This document shows positions 25,107-34,092 of a stretch of DNA of 64,000 nucleotides, piece after piece; position 1 is the first letter of the stretch; the number at the start of each line of letters is the position of its first letter. Where the stretch lies: positions 186,001 to 250,000 of the forward strand of contig NZ_JACJPF010000101.1 of NCBI RefSeq assembly GCF_014695915.1, read 5' to 3'. Below the pieces are notes generated by a model. It searched no databases. It was not told where the DNA came from and saw only the letters and a list, made by a program, of their open reading frames with translations. The stretch comes from Trichocoleus sp. FACHB-40. Lineage in GTDB: Bacteria > Cyanobacteriota > Cyanobacteriia > Cyanobacteriales > FACHB-T130. A program made the translations under genes and the position numbers.

Positions 25107-25538
25107 ATGAAACACTTGTTTCCCCTGGCTCCGCGTTACCGCCTTGATGATGAATCACCCTGGCTGGAGGGAATCGATCCAGCACGCTACTACTGGATTG
25201 CGGTAAATGGTGATCGCACTCTGAAAGTAGCAATTCCTGGCTTAAATGTATGCTCTCTGGATGAGTGGAAGCAAACAATTCGGCTGTTTAAAGCTATGCA
25301 GCCAGAGGAGCAGATGAGGATAGAGCGGACAACCTGTTTTTGTACCATTCACTGTATCAGCGCAAATTGCTTTGCCGTAGCGTCTGTTGTGAATGGCGCA
25401 CCCGTATGGCACCTTTTTGACCAAGAAACACTCGAAAGTCTGCTGCGGACAAGTCACCCAGATTGGGTATGCGCTCCCAAGGATCTAGAGTTATGGCGTG
25501 AGATGTTGGCACTTTCTTGGCAACAATCAGCAGCGTAA
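25107..25538 (+). CDS. Conserved-looking protein of unknown function
   Basis: About 143 residues from the ATG at 25107; the frame extends upstream only to a TTG. I do not recognise the family. Visible features are HLFPLAPRYRL at the start, a central CFCTIHCISANC with four Cys in twelve residues, and a Trp-rich C-terminus (HPDWVCAPKDLELWREML). No signal peptide or membrane helix. The Cys cluster may bind metal. It stands alone, 250 bp after the RsbW-like gene. Confidence 0.6.
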   Translation: MKHLFPLAPRYRLDDESPWLEGIDPARYYWIAVNGDRTLKVAIPGLNVCSLDEWKQTIRLFKAMQPEEQMRIERTTCFCTIHCISANCFAVASVVNGAPVWHLFDQETLESLLRTSHPDWVCAPKDLELWREMLALSWQQSAA

Positions 25539-25677
25539 TCAAATTGCCCTCGTTTCCAGGCGGGGACCCGGAATGCCAATTGGGAGGTGCCTGCTTTCTC
25601 TTCAAATTTAAGCGTGTTAGCGAAGCCAACACAGCAGGCATTCTCAGTCTGTGACTCTTAACGAGAGACAATATCAT

Positions 25678-26109
25678 TTAGCGGCGTAGATTTAAGAGTT
25701 CTTGGGGAGATGCCAAGAGTTTGATAGTGGTGGAAATAATTTGACGTTCTGGGTTAAGGATAAATAGCCAGGAGACATTGATACCAAACACAGGTGTTTG
25801 CACTTTGCCGCTGACTTGGACTTGTGTATTAGTGTCTTCTAAAGTTTCGGCAATTCCCTGACGGGGAGAAAGTGTAAATCCTTGGGCTTCTGCTTTCAGG
25901 TAAGATGCGATCGCCTCTGGCCCCACTATCGGCGACTCAAACGGAGGATTCATTGCTCCATCTTCTGCAAACAAAGCAGCTGTTGCTTCAAAGTCACTTG
26001 CGTTCATCGTTTCAAAGTAACGCAGTACCACTGGCTCATTTAGTCCTTCAATTTTAAACTCAGTGGTAGAAACAGATTCGGTTGCGGGCAAATTGTCGGC
26101 AAGTGTCAT
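25678..26109 (-). CDS. Homologue of the orange carotenoid protein C-terminal domain (CTDH)
   Basis: 143 residues of NTF2-like fold. LRYFETMNASDFEATAALF, AEDGAMNPPF, IVGPEAI, VSGKVQTPVFG, a Trp in NVSWLF and the end LLASPQELLNL match the OCP C-terminal domain along its length, without the helical N-terminal domain. CTDHs exchange carotenoid with separate helical carotenoid proteins. Two differences are visible: the TPWFG motif reads TPVFG, losing a pocket Trp, and there is no Cys, so it cannot form the disulfide dimers described for some CTDHs. It may belong to a clade with weak or no carotenoid binding (inference). No helical partner gene is near. Confidence 0.78.
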   Translation of the reverse strand: MTLADNLPATESVSTTEFKIEGLNEPVVLRYFETMNASDFEATAALFAEDGAMNPPFESPIVGPEAIASYLKAEAQGFTLSPRQGIAETLEDTNTQVQVSGKVQTPVFGINVSWLFILNPERQIISTTIKLLASPQELLNLRR

Positions 26110-26296
26110 CAGTTTAAGAAGAAACCACGCTATTAGTATTAAACAAAAAAGCAGGTTTACACCTGCTCTTTTAGAGGGATTTTCTCAAAATGTCCTGATT
26201 AGCCATTTTTATAAGAAAAACCGTACAGAAAAGCTAAAGTATATAGTCTTTTATTGAGGTTAGAATGAAATTCGGATAATTAAAAACGTATCCAAA

Positions 26297-27247
26297 ATGA
26301 GTGTGAAAGTGTCCGTCAGCAGCAGTCAGGTGAAGCAACTCGCCTTGGAGTTAGGATTCCACAAGGCGGGAATTGCGGCTGTAGATGGGGCAGCAGACGG
26401 TTTAGAGGCGCAGAGATTGCAGGCGTGGCTGGCACAAGGCTATCAGGCAGATATGGAATGGATGGCGAATCCCAAGCGTCAGGATATTCGCCTGGTGATG
26501 CCAGAGGCGCGATCGCTCATTTGTGTTGCCCTCAACTATTACACGCCTCAGCAGCGTCCCGAAGGCAGCGAATATGCGAAAATTTCCCGTTACGGTTGGG
26601 GACGGGATTATCACAAAGTTTTGCATAAAAAGTTGAAAGCACTAGCTAACTGGTTGCAAGAACAAGGCGAAGGTATTCAGGCGCGTTACTATGCTGATAC
26701 TGGGCCAGTGCAAGATAAAGCCTGGGCGCAGCAGGCTGGGATTGGCTGGACTGCCAAAAATGGGAATGTCATTACGCGAGAGTACGGTTCTTGGGTGTTT
26801 TTGGGGGAAGTTTTGACTAACCTCGACTTAACGCCTGACTTGCCTCATACTGAACATTGTGGGACTTGTACTCGTTGTCTAGATGCTTGTCCTACGGGTG
26901 CAATTACTCAGCCCTTTGTGGTAGACGCTTCGCGGTGCATCGCTTACCACACGATTGAGAATCGAACTCAAAAGTTGCCAGATGCGATCGCCCCCCATTT
27001 ACAAGGCTGGGTTGCTGGTTGCGATATCTGCCAGGATGTTTGCCCTTGGAACCAGCGTTTCGCTAAGCCTACTGACCTTACAGAGTTTCAGCCTTATCCT
27101 GAAAATGTGGCTCCCACTTTAACAGAATTAGCTGAAATTTCTGATGAAGAATGGGATCGTCGGTTTCCAGCCTCAGCCCTGCGGCGGATCAAACCAGAGA
27201 TGTTGCGGCGCAATGCCAGAACAAATCTAGAAGCTTCAGGCAACTAA
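26297..27247 (+). CDS. queG: Epoxyqueuosine reductase
   Basis: Catalyses the last step of queuosine synthesis on tRNA (epoxyqueuosine to queuosine) with a cobalamin-type cofactor and two 4Fe-4S clusters. Seen: GFHKAGIAAVD near the start, ARYYADTGPVQDKAWAQQAG, the first cluster site CGTCTRCLDACPTGAI and the second CDICQDVCPWN. 316 residues is the usual bacterial length without the C-terminal HEAT extension. It stands alone, with 187 bp upstream. Confidence 0.95.
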   Translation: MSVKVSVSSSQVKQLALELGFHKAGIAAVDGAADGLEAQRLQAWLAQGYQADMEWMANPKRQDIRLVMPEARSLICVALNYYTPQQRPEGSEYAKISRYGWGRDYHKVLHKKLKALANWLQEQGEGIQARYYADTGPVQDKAWAQQAGIGWTAKNGNVITREYGSWVFLGEVLTNLDLTPDLPHTEHCGTCTRCLDACPTGAITQPFVVDASRCIAYHTIENRTQKLPDAIAPHLQGWVAGCDICQDVCPWNQRFAKPTDLTEFQPYPENVAPTLTELAEISDEEWDRRFPASALRRIKPEMLRRNARTNLEASGN

Positions 27248-27318
27248 ACCAATAAAATAGGGTGGAGAAGTGGGCGGTACACAAAACAAAATTTATCCCA
27301 AGAGATACACCCAAACCA

Positions 27319-27960
27319 ATGACCGAAAAAGCCATTATTTTTGATTTTGATGGCACAATTGCTGATACGTTCGATGCCATTGTGAGTATTACTAATTGTT
27401 TAGCCTTAGAATTTGGTTATAAGCTAGCCACTCTAGAGGATATAGAACAATTCCGAAATTTAAGTTCTAGAGAAATTATTCACAAATCTGGTGTTTCCTT
27501 CTTTAAGTTACCCTTTCTGCTCAGGAAAGTTAGAGCAGGCTTAAATAATAAAATTCAAGAGCTAAAACCATTTCCCGGAATTAAAGAAGCTCTTATAGAG
27601 CTAAAAGCTCAAGGTAATACTTTAGGAATTATTACTTCTAATTCCCAAGATAATGTGACATTATTTTTGGAAAATAATGTATTTTTAGAAATTTTTGATT
27701 TTCTTTACTCAGCTCCTACTGTTTTTGGCAAGCACAAGGTAATAAATAGTTTTTTAAAACAACATAACATCAAACAACAAGATGTTATTTATGTTGGAGA
27801 TGAAACTAGAGATATAGAAGCAGCTAGAAAAAGTAATGTGAAAGCAATCGCAGTCACTTGGGGGTTTAATTCCAAAGAAGTGTTAGCCAAGCATAATCCA
27901 GATTTTCTAATTTACAATCCCCAGGAATTGATTGAAGTTATAGAAAGCTTGAAAAAATAG
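27319..27960 (+). CDS. HAD-family phosphatase (phosphoglycolate phosphatase-like)
   Basis: 213 residues from the ATG at 27319. HAD motif I FDFDGTIADTF (nucleophile Asp), motif II TSNSQD, conserved Lys in GKHKVI, and motif IV YVGDETRDIEAA are all present, with a small helical cap between motifs I and II. Phosphoglycolate and related small phosphates are typical substrates; the true one cannot be read from sequence. The gene is far more AT-rich than its neighbours and contains no HIP1 octamer, suggesting later acquisition. It is 71 bp after queG. Confidence 0.85.
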   Translation: MTEKAIIFDFDGTIADTFDAIVSITNCLALEFGYKLATLEDIEQFRNLSSREIIHKSGVSFFKLPFLLRKVRAGLNNKIQELKPFPGIKEALIELKAQGNTLGIITSNSQDNVTLFLENNVFLEIFDFLYSAPTVFGKHKVINSFLKQHNIKQQDVIYVGDETRDIEAARKSNVKAIAVTWGFNSKEVLAKHNPDFLIYNPQELIEVIESLKK

Positions 27961-28010
27961 GGTTTTCAAAAACAAGGCGCAGGATTAGATTACCAAATTT
28001 GTAGAAGCAA

Positions 28011-28062
28011 GTAGGTTGGGTTGAGGTAACGAAAACCAAAGCTAATATTGGGTTTATTGGGT
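28011..28062. repeat. GTAGGTTGGGTTGAGG dispersed repeat
   Basis: GTAGGTTGGGTTGAGGTAAC and then a GGGTTTATTGGGTTT run. This Thr-free GGTTGGGTT sequence is a common cyanobacterial intergenic repeat. It abuts the truncated gene at 28063. Confidence 0.5.
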
Positions 28063-28275
28063 TTAGGAGCATCCCTTCACCTGTCCTTCCAAAACTTTTC
28101 CTGCTGTTAAGTAGTGCCGAAAGTCATTCCTGATTTGTACAAGTTCTTGGTGTTCAAATTCTGTCAGAGTTTCTAGCGATAATAAAGGCGTGAATGAGCC
28201 GTTGTACTGCTCTTGAAATCTTAAAAAACGATGAGCATCGTCTAGAGATAAATTGCGGGCGTTTAGTGTTGTCAT
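28063..28275 (-). pseudogene. N-terminal remnant of a restriction-endonuclease-like protein
   Basis: The 70 residues (MTTLNARNLSLDDAHRFLRF, SFTPLLSLETLTEFE, RNDFRHYLTAGKVLEGQVK) match, from memory, the N-terminus of a cyanobacterial family of about 190 residues with a type I restriction R-like nuclease fold. In intact members GQVK is followed by FLTLAPL; here it is followed by three residues and a stop, then by a dispersed repeat. The catalytic part is missing, so it is probably inactive. It could still be expressed as a short peptide. Confidence 0.55.
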
Positions 28276-28343
28276 AAGTTAATCAATAGCTAATGGTAAT
28301 AAACTTAGCAATTAGTCATTAGCAATGAGCTAATGACTAATGA

Positions 28344-29642
28344 CTAACGCGAGGTAATTGCCATGCCAGTTTGTGGATCGAAGAAATGAATTTTTTCTGG
28401 TGTTAAGGATAACCACAAACGATCGCCTATTTTCACCTCTTTGTCTGGTGGGATTCGGACTTGTAAGGGAGATGTGGTAGGTGAATCAAGCAAAGTTACA
28501 GATAAATAAGTTTCGTTGCCTAGTGCTTCCACCAAATCGACTCGTACTTGTAGATTTTTAGGGGCGGGAACGCCGATACTTAAGTGTTCGGGACGGATGC
28601 CTAAAGTAAGCGATCGCGTGTCGTATTTTTGCAGTGTCGATGCCCAAATATCAGGTAAGGTGAGGCGAAACTGAGAATGGGTAATTAACAAAGGGGCTTT
28701 CACCTGTACTGGGAGAAAATTCATCGGCGGAGAACCGATAAATTCCGCCACGAAGCGGTTAGCAGGATGGTTATAAATTTCCAAAGGTGCGGCGATTTGC
28801 TGGATTTTACCGTGATTCATCACCGCAATGCGATCGCCCATCGTCATCGCTTCAGTTTGGTCGTGGGTGACGTATATTGTTGTCGTACCTAGTTGTCGCT
28901 GAAGCTTGACAATTTGGGCGCGAGTTTCCGCCCGGAGTTTAGCATCTAAGTTAGATAGGGGTTCGTCCATCAAAAACACTTGGGGGTTTCGCGCGATCGC
29001 GCGTCCCAGTGCAACTCGCTGCTTTTGTCCTCCCGACAGTTGTTTTGGCAACCTGTTTAAGAGCGGCTCAATTTGCAACAATTGAGCAACCGTCCGCACC
29101 TGCTCATTAATCGCTTTCTCGCGTTCGGGTATGTAGCGAAGATGTTTAGGAAGCGATCGCGTCATCTCCACCAACAGATTTTCCGCCCAAATTGGCAAAG
29201 AGGACTTAGGAGTGAGTGAAGGGTTTTTCTCCCCTTCTCCCCCTCTCCCTGTGCGTCGCAATCCAAAGGCGATGTTGTCATAAACCGTCATGTGGGGATA
29301 GAGGGCGTAGCTTTGAAACACCATCGCGATGTCTCGTTCCTTCGGCGGTAAGTCGTTCACCAAGGAGTCGCCTACCCAGATATTGCCGCCAGTCAACTCT
29401 TCGAGTCCGGCAATAATCCTTAACAGGGTACTTTTGCCGCAACCCGAAGGCCCCACCAACACCATAAACTCGCCATCTTCCACCGTCAGATGAATCCGTC
29501 GCAAAACATTCGTATTTCCAGTAGGCGAAGACTTGTCTGCTTCATCTACTGATGTCAGCAGTTCTGCCGTTACTGGTGCGACAACTTCCCCTTTACGAAC
29601 GGAAAAGCTTTTGTAAACGTTCTCTATAACAACTTTTGCCAC
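28344..29642 (-). CDS. ABC transporter ATPase, MalK/UgpC type
   Basis: 432 residues. Walker A GPSGCGKST, Q loop FQSYALYPHM, signature LSGGQKQRV, Walker B VFLMDEPLSNLDAK, then a C-terminal MalK-type OB domain (GIRPEHLSIGV). It energises uptake of sugars or glycerol phosphate. No permease or binding protein is adjacent, so it may serve several transporters, as MsmK/UgpC-type ATPases often do. It is about 60 residues longer than relatives: an insert between the Q loop and the signature (about residues 130 to 180) contains a Gly/Glu/Pro-rich part encoded by a C-rich repeat. The insert follows the AFGLR helix, so it should be tolerated. Confidence 0.9.
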   Translation of the reverse strand: MAKVVIENVYKSFSVRKGEVVAPVTAELLTSVDEADKSSPTGNTNVLRRIHLTVEDGEFMVLVGPSGCGKSTLLRIIAGLEELTGGNIWVGDSLVNDLPPKERDIAMVFQSYALYPHMTVYDNIAFGLRRTGRGGEGEKNPSLTPKSSLPIWAENLLVEMTRSLPKHLRYIPEREKAINEQVRTVAQLLQIEPLLNRLPKQLSGGQKQRVALGRAIARNPQVFLMDEPLSNLDAKLRAETRAQIVKLQRQLGTTTIYVTHDQTEAMTMGDRIAVMNHGKIQQIAAPLEIYNHPANRFVAEFIGSPPMNFLPVQVKAPLLITHSQFRLTLPDIWASTLQKYDTRSLTLGIRPEHLSIGVPAPKNLQVRVDLVEALGNETYLSVTLLDSPTTSPLQVRIPPDKEVKIGDRLWLSLTPEKIHFFDPQTGMAITSR

Positions 29643-29779
29643 GATGAATCAATATCCACTACCAATCTATTCTCGGTTACTTACAAAGCCGCGCAACAAT
29701 CAGCGTTGCACATTGATTGGATGTCCAGAATTTAGCGATCGCGTGCAGCATCTTCACGACTGGTCGCAGGTTGCCATAA

Positions 29780-29838
29780 CTAATAGCTAATAGCTAATTG
29801 TTTTCTCTTCCCATTAGCTATTAGCTATTAGCCATTAG
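29780..29838. repeat. TAGCTAT/ATTAGCT heptamer array
   Basis: Two runs of TAATAGC-type heptamers flank a T-rich spacer and form an inverted pair (TAATAGCTAATAGC against GCTATTAGCTATTAG). They begin right at the stop codon of the topoisomerase gene and may serve as its terminator. Confidence 0.75.
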
Positions 29839-32355
29839 CTACTGACCAATAACTACATTGACGATTTTTTCGTCAGCGTTGGGTTGAAGAATGCGATCGC
29901 CTGTCCCATCTTTCCCCCAAAACCTGATTGAATCTATAGGACTTCGCACTACTCGCTCTCGACTCGTCAGCAGCATTACCGCCTCTCCCTTCCTAGCTGG
30001 TATCATTCCCAGCAAAACATCAGTTTTATCAGTAAACTGCATCACCTGAGTTCCAATGTCGCCCAAATTTCCCAATCTCAGAGTATTTTCAGGCAAGCGT
30101 TTAGCGTAACCCAACCCAGAAACCAGCAATACACTATCATCAGGACGCAGCGTTACACACCCGACAACTTGCTCACCACGGCGCAACCGGGATGCTTGCA
30201 CCCCCATCGTTGCCCGTCCCATTGCCGGGAACTGTTCCTCAGTAACTTCCACCTTAAGCAAGCGCCCACCAGTAGTTGCCAAAATTAAATGTTCGCCGCT
30301 TTGAGTCAGGTTGACATACTTCAATTCATCATCTTCTTTCAATTTAATTATCGTCAAGCCGCGACCGGAAATATTAGCAAGTTCTACCATTGGTAAACGC
30401 TTAATTTTCCCCTGTTTGCTCAAAAGAATTAAATCGGCGTTTTCCGGCTCTTTTGGTAAAACAAAGTGGGAAACAATTGTTTCAGCAGCAGCTTGAGCAG
30501 AACTAGACAACAATGTTATGAGTGGCGTGCCTCGCGACTGCCCAGTTGTGGGCGGAATATCGCGAACTTTGACCGGGTAAGCTTTGCCGCCACCAGTCAG
30601 AACTATTAATTCTGCTGTAGTGTCAGTCTGCTCTAATTGCACCACAAAATCATCTGGACGACTTCCACCGTTACCTTTACCAGACGCTGATTTATTTCCA
30701 CTTTTTGACAGCCGCCGCACATACCCCCGGCGGGTAAATTCCAGAGTAACTTCTTCTAAGGATTGTGGATTGTCTGTTGTTTGTTGTGGGTTGTCGGCTG
30801 TGGTTTTTTTGTCAGTTTTTCGTTCTTTAGCTTCAGCCGTTTGTCGCGACTTACGAGGGACAACTATTTTGGTGCGACGCGCATCTGCGAATTTACGTTT
30901 GAGAGTTCGCAAATCTTTCTTCAAAGCTTTTAGCAATTCATGGCGATCGCTTAGTAAAACCCGCAATACTCCTATTCTCTCTGAAAGTTGTTCAAACTCA
31001 GCTTGTAAGTTTTGCCTCTCCAACCCCGTCAGGCGGCGCATTGGCATTGCCAGAATTGCATCTGACTGCACTTCGCTGATGTTCAACCGTTCTTGCAGGG
31101 AGATTTTCGCACTGCTACCATCGGGAGCATTTCTCAGAATTTCAATTACAGCATCCAGCTGAGATAAAGATGCTACCAACCCTTGCACAATGTGGAGGCG
31201 TCTTTCTGCCTCCCCTAACTCGTGACTATACTGCCGAGTCAGGGTTTGTTCGCGGAAATTGATAAATTCGTGCAACATTTCGCGCAGTGTCAGTTGGCGC
31301 GGTTGTCCGTCTACCAACGCCAGCAAAATCGCTCCAAAGTTTGTACACAGCGCAGTTTGCTTGTAGAGATTACTGAGGACATCTTGAGGGTTGGCGTCTC
31401 GTTTCAGTTCTACCACCACGCGCATACCCTCGCGATCGCTCTCATCCCGCAGATCGGCGATGCCCTCCATTCGACCATGATTGACCAGTTCCGCCACCTT
31501 TTCAATCCAAGATGCTTTATTCACCTGGAAAGGCAACTCTGTCACCACCAGCGCCGTCCGCCCTCGGCGACCGCGACTGGCTGGCATTTCCTCAATCGTA
31601 GCCACTCCCCGCACCGGGATAATACCGCGCCCAGTGCTGTAAGCTTCTCTAATTCCCTCCGTGCCAATAATTTCGCCCCCAGTCGGGAAATCTGGCCCCG
31701 GAACCAGCTCCCATAACTTTTCGTCCGATAAATCAGGGCGATCGATAAGGGCAATTAAACCATCCACCACTTCACCCAAGTTGTGCGGCGGTACATTAGT
31801 CGCCATACCTACGGCAATTCCAGCGCAACCATTGAGTAACAAAATTGGCAACTGTGCTGGCAGTACAGTTGGTTCCTGTTGGGAGTTGTCAAAGTTGCCA
31901 ATAAAGTCAACTGTTGCCTCGCCAATTTCGCTCAAAAGCGCTTCATTGCCAATCGGCGCTAGTCGCGTCTCTGTATAGCGCATAGCAGCTGGTGGGTCAT
32001 TGTCCACCGAGCCAAAGTTACCATGACCAGCTAGTAGGGGATAGCGACTGGAAAAATCTTGCACCAGGCGCACCAAAGCGTCATAAACCGACTGGTCGCC
32101 GTGGGGGTGATATTTGCCTAAAACGTCTCCCACCACCCTCGCACACTTCCGATAAGGGCGGTCTGGAGTCAATCCCAGTTCGTGCATGGCATACAAAATA
32201 CGCCGATGAACTGGCTTTAATCCATCGCGGACATCGGGTAAGGCACGCCCGACAATCACACTCATGGCATATTCAAGATATGACCGTTGCATCTCCGCGT
32301 GTAGAGGCGTGGGGATGATCTGTCCAGTCGCCAGCAGGTTCAATTGTTTCGCCAT
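29839..32355 (-). CDS. gyrA: DNA gyrase / topoisomerase IV subunit A
   Basis: 838 residues. N-terminal breakage-reunion domain with [35 protein letters not shown] and the catalytic Tyr in [10 protein letters not shown], followed by the tower, coiled coil and a six-bladed C-terminal beta-pinwheel. It cuts and passes DNA with GyrB. In the first pinwheel blade, after YVRRLSKSG, the canonical GyrA box (QRRGGxG) is not present; the stretch is [17 protein letters not shown]. This makes a topoisomerase IV-like (ParC) role possible, and cyanobacteria often carry two paralogues. A linker insert ([17 protein letters not shown]) is repeat-encoded. Confidence 0.88.
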   Translation of the reverse strand: MAKQLNLLATGQIIPTPLHAEMQRSYLEYAMSVIVGRALPDVRDGLKPVHRRILYAMHELGLTPDRPYRKCARVVGDVLGKYHPHGDQSVYDALVRLVQDFSSRYPLLAGHGNFGSVDNDPPAAMRYTETRLAPIGNEALLSEIGEATVDFIGNFDNSQQEPTVLPAQLPILLLNGCAGIAVGMATNVPPHNLGEVVDGLIALIDRPDLSDEKLWELVPGPDFPTGGEIIGTEGIREAYSTGRGIIPVRGVATIEEMPASRGRRGRTALVVTELPFQVNKASWIEKVAELVNHGRMEGIADLRDESDREGMRVVVELKRDANPQDVLSNLYKQTALCTNFGAILLALVDGQPRQLTLREMLHEFINFREQTLTRQYSHELGEAERRLHIVQGLVASLSQLDAVIEILRNAPDGSSAKISLQERLNISEVQSDAILAMPMRRLTGLERQNLQAEFEQLSERIGVLRVLLSDRHELLKALKKDLRTLKRKFADARRTKIVVPRKSRQTAEAKERKTDKKTTADNPQQTTDNPQSLEEVTLEFTRRGYVRRLSKSGNKSASGKGNGGSRPDDFVVQLEQTDTTAELIVLTGGGKAYPVKVRDIPPTTGQSRGTPLITLLSSSAQAAAETIVSHFVLPKEPENADLILLSKQGKIKRLPMVELANISGRGLTIIKLKEDDELKYVNLTQSGEHLILATTGGRLLKVEVTEEQFPAMGRATMGVQASRLRRGEQVVGCVTLRPDDSVLLVSGLGYAKRLPENTLRLGNLGDIGTQVMQFTDKTDVLLGMIPARKGEAVMLLTSRERVVRSPIDSIRFWGKDGTGDRILQPNADEKIVNVVIGQ

Positions 32356-32519
32356 GAGTTTTATTTCCTATTTCCTGAACACACAAATTTTTTTTGCATC
32401 TAGAGATTGATGACAAATCGCTTAGCAAATGGCAACGTGACAAAGAACCTTTCACAATAGGATGGAACGCAGTTATGACCACGACTCTCCAAACAAGCGC
32501 CAAAGAAAGGAAAAACTCG

Positions 32520-32918
32520 ATGAAAACCGTTCTGATTGTAGAAGACGATCCGATTAATGCTCGGGTTTTTTCTAAGATTCTGAGCAAACGAGGTGGCTTG
32601 GCAGTTAAGCATACCGAAAATGTAGAAGAGGTAATGCAAATTGCCCAGTCCGGAGAAGCTGACATTATTTTGATGGATGTATCCCTGGCACACAGTGTTT
32701 ACCAAGGTAAGTCGGTTGATGGCATAAAAATTACCCAAATGTTGAAAGCTGATCCCCAAACGGCTAATTTGCCTATTATCCTGGTTACGGCTCACGCTAT
32801 GGAGGGTGATCGGGAAAATTTCCTTAAGCAAAGCGGTGCCGATAGCTACATTTCTAAACCAGTTGTCGATCATCAACTGTTTGTGGAGCAAATTATTGCA
32901 TTGTTGCCACCACAGTAG
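32520..32918 (+). CDS. CheY-like single-domain response regulator
   Basis: About 132 residues, a single receiver: VLIVEDDPINARVFSKIL (acidic pair), phospho-Asp in IILMDVSLAHS, the Thr in ILVTAHAM and the Lys in YISKPVVD. The frame opens further upstream but the ATG at 32520 has AAAGGA about ten bases before it, and the receiver fold starts immediately. It lacks an output domain. It lies divergent from gyrA with 164 bp between, and no kinase is adjacent, so it must receive phosphate from an unlinked kinase. Confidence 0.88.
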   Translation: MKTVLIVEDDPINARVFSKILSKRGGLAVKHTENVEEVMQIAQSGEADIILMDVSLAHSVYQGKSVDGIKITQMLKADPQTANLPIILVTAHAMEGDRENFLKQSGADSYISKPVVDHQLFVEQIIALLPPQ

Positions 32919-33309
32919 TCTTGAGTCGTAGGGGCAGTGCAATCGCCTGCCCAAAAGAGAAAGCCAAAGTATTCCACGAGAACTCGGTTGCGATCGCTTG
33001 ACCAAAGACTTTAGCATTTCTGCTTTTACCTCTGGACTGGGTAAAACCCAGTTTAGTACATCTGTATTATTAAAGGAATACGTTGGCTAGTAATGGCTGT
33101 TTGCTTATGCTTACAGCTTAATTCTGGCTGAAGCGGCTTGGCAGGGAATAGCGACAAGTGTTATCCGCTGCAAACTCCGCTCCCGCGTAAGTTGGGGGAT
33201 GAGTCCAAAAACCTAGCGCCCTAGCAGAAATTCTATTTTATTGTCTGCCCCCTAAGAAATTTCGCCCAGATGCTTCCACAAACTCAACCTACAATCATTC
33301 TTTAGAAAA

Positions 33310-33424
33310 GTGTCAAAACTTAGCTTGATCCCCCCAGCCCCCGCGCTAACGCGCCGCTGCGCTAGAGAAAAGGAGGGAAAATCAAGTCTTAGTCCCCCTT
33401 GAGAAGGGGGATGCAAGGGGGATA
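33310..33424. repeat. CCCCCC..GGGGGG structured repeat, copy 3
   Basis: Same order as at 7758-7984: GTGTCAAAACTTAG lead, C-run arm, CGCGCTAACGCGCC centre, GGAGGG arm, CAAGTCTTAGT, then a CCCCCTT..AAGGGGG hairpin and ATGCAAGGGGGAT. It sits 25 kb from the other copies. The rest of the 32919-33531 gap shows no gene. Confidence 0.8.
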
Positions 33425-33531
33425 TACACCCTCTAAGCGTCTCGATTATGACTTTTCAAACATCCTCTAAGATTTCAGAGTTACATACATAATTCAAACA
33501 TCCTCTTAGAAAGTAAGGCAACTTAGTTCAT

Positions 33532-33879
33532 CTATATTTCCCCAAACAAAGATTCAAATTCAGCCTTTAAGGAATTAAAATCAGCGACTCTGGCAACTAA
33601 TAAATTCTCTCTTCCCGCATCCTTTAACCGCTTGTTCCAATACTGGATATTTTCCGAATTGTTTACCCAGAAGTCAACTACTGTATTTAAAACTTCTTCT
33701 AAATCCCAGCCTCGCTTAGGCGGAACAACCTCGACTGATTCTAAAAAAGCGTCAAGAGTGCATTTAGGGGTTCCCAAATATTCCACCCCAATGCTGGGGT
33801 CTTTTTGAATTATTTCCTGTTGGTGGTTGAAGAAGTATAAAACGGGAGAAACACCTAAAATTTCAAAGGTATATTTCAT
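33532..33879 (-). CDS. Unknown small acidic protein
   Basis: 115 residues from the ATG at 33879, which has AGGTG eight bases before it; the frame also opens at a GTG at 33888. I do not recognise the family. It begins KYTFEILGVSPVLYFFNHQ and has a central PPKRGWDLEEVLNTVVDFWV, and looks like a small mixed alpha/beta cytoplasmic protein. No partner is adjacent. Confidence 0.6.
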   Translation of the reverse strand: MKYTFEILGVSPVLYFFNHQQEIIQKDPSIGVEYLGTPKCTLDAFLESVEVVPPKRGWDLEEVLNTVVDFWVNNSENIQYWNKRLKDAGRENLLVARVADFNSLKAEFESLFGEI

Positions 33880-34092
33880 AGCCGTCACCTGAATTTGTTC
33901 TCTCTTTGTGAGTCATACCAATTCTTAGAGGATAGTATGGTCACATTGGTTACATCCTTGGCATCCTACTAAAGTAAATTTTATTGATGTGCAATCAAGA
34001 AAAGTATCAGCCAAAAGGAGTGCGATACTGGTAGTAGGTTCTCTACCTTTAGATAAAATATACATCTAATTTAACCAAAGCCAGAGATTGTA

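Noticed and set aside
28065-28076. GGAGCATCCC near the truncated restriction-like gene, resembling the MITE end
   Set aside because: Ten bases only, and the sequence on the inner side is gene, not element; probably chance.
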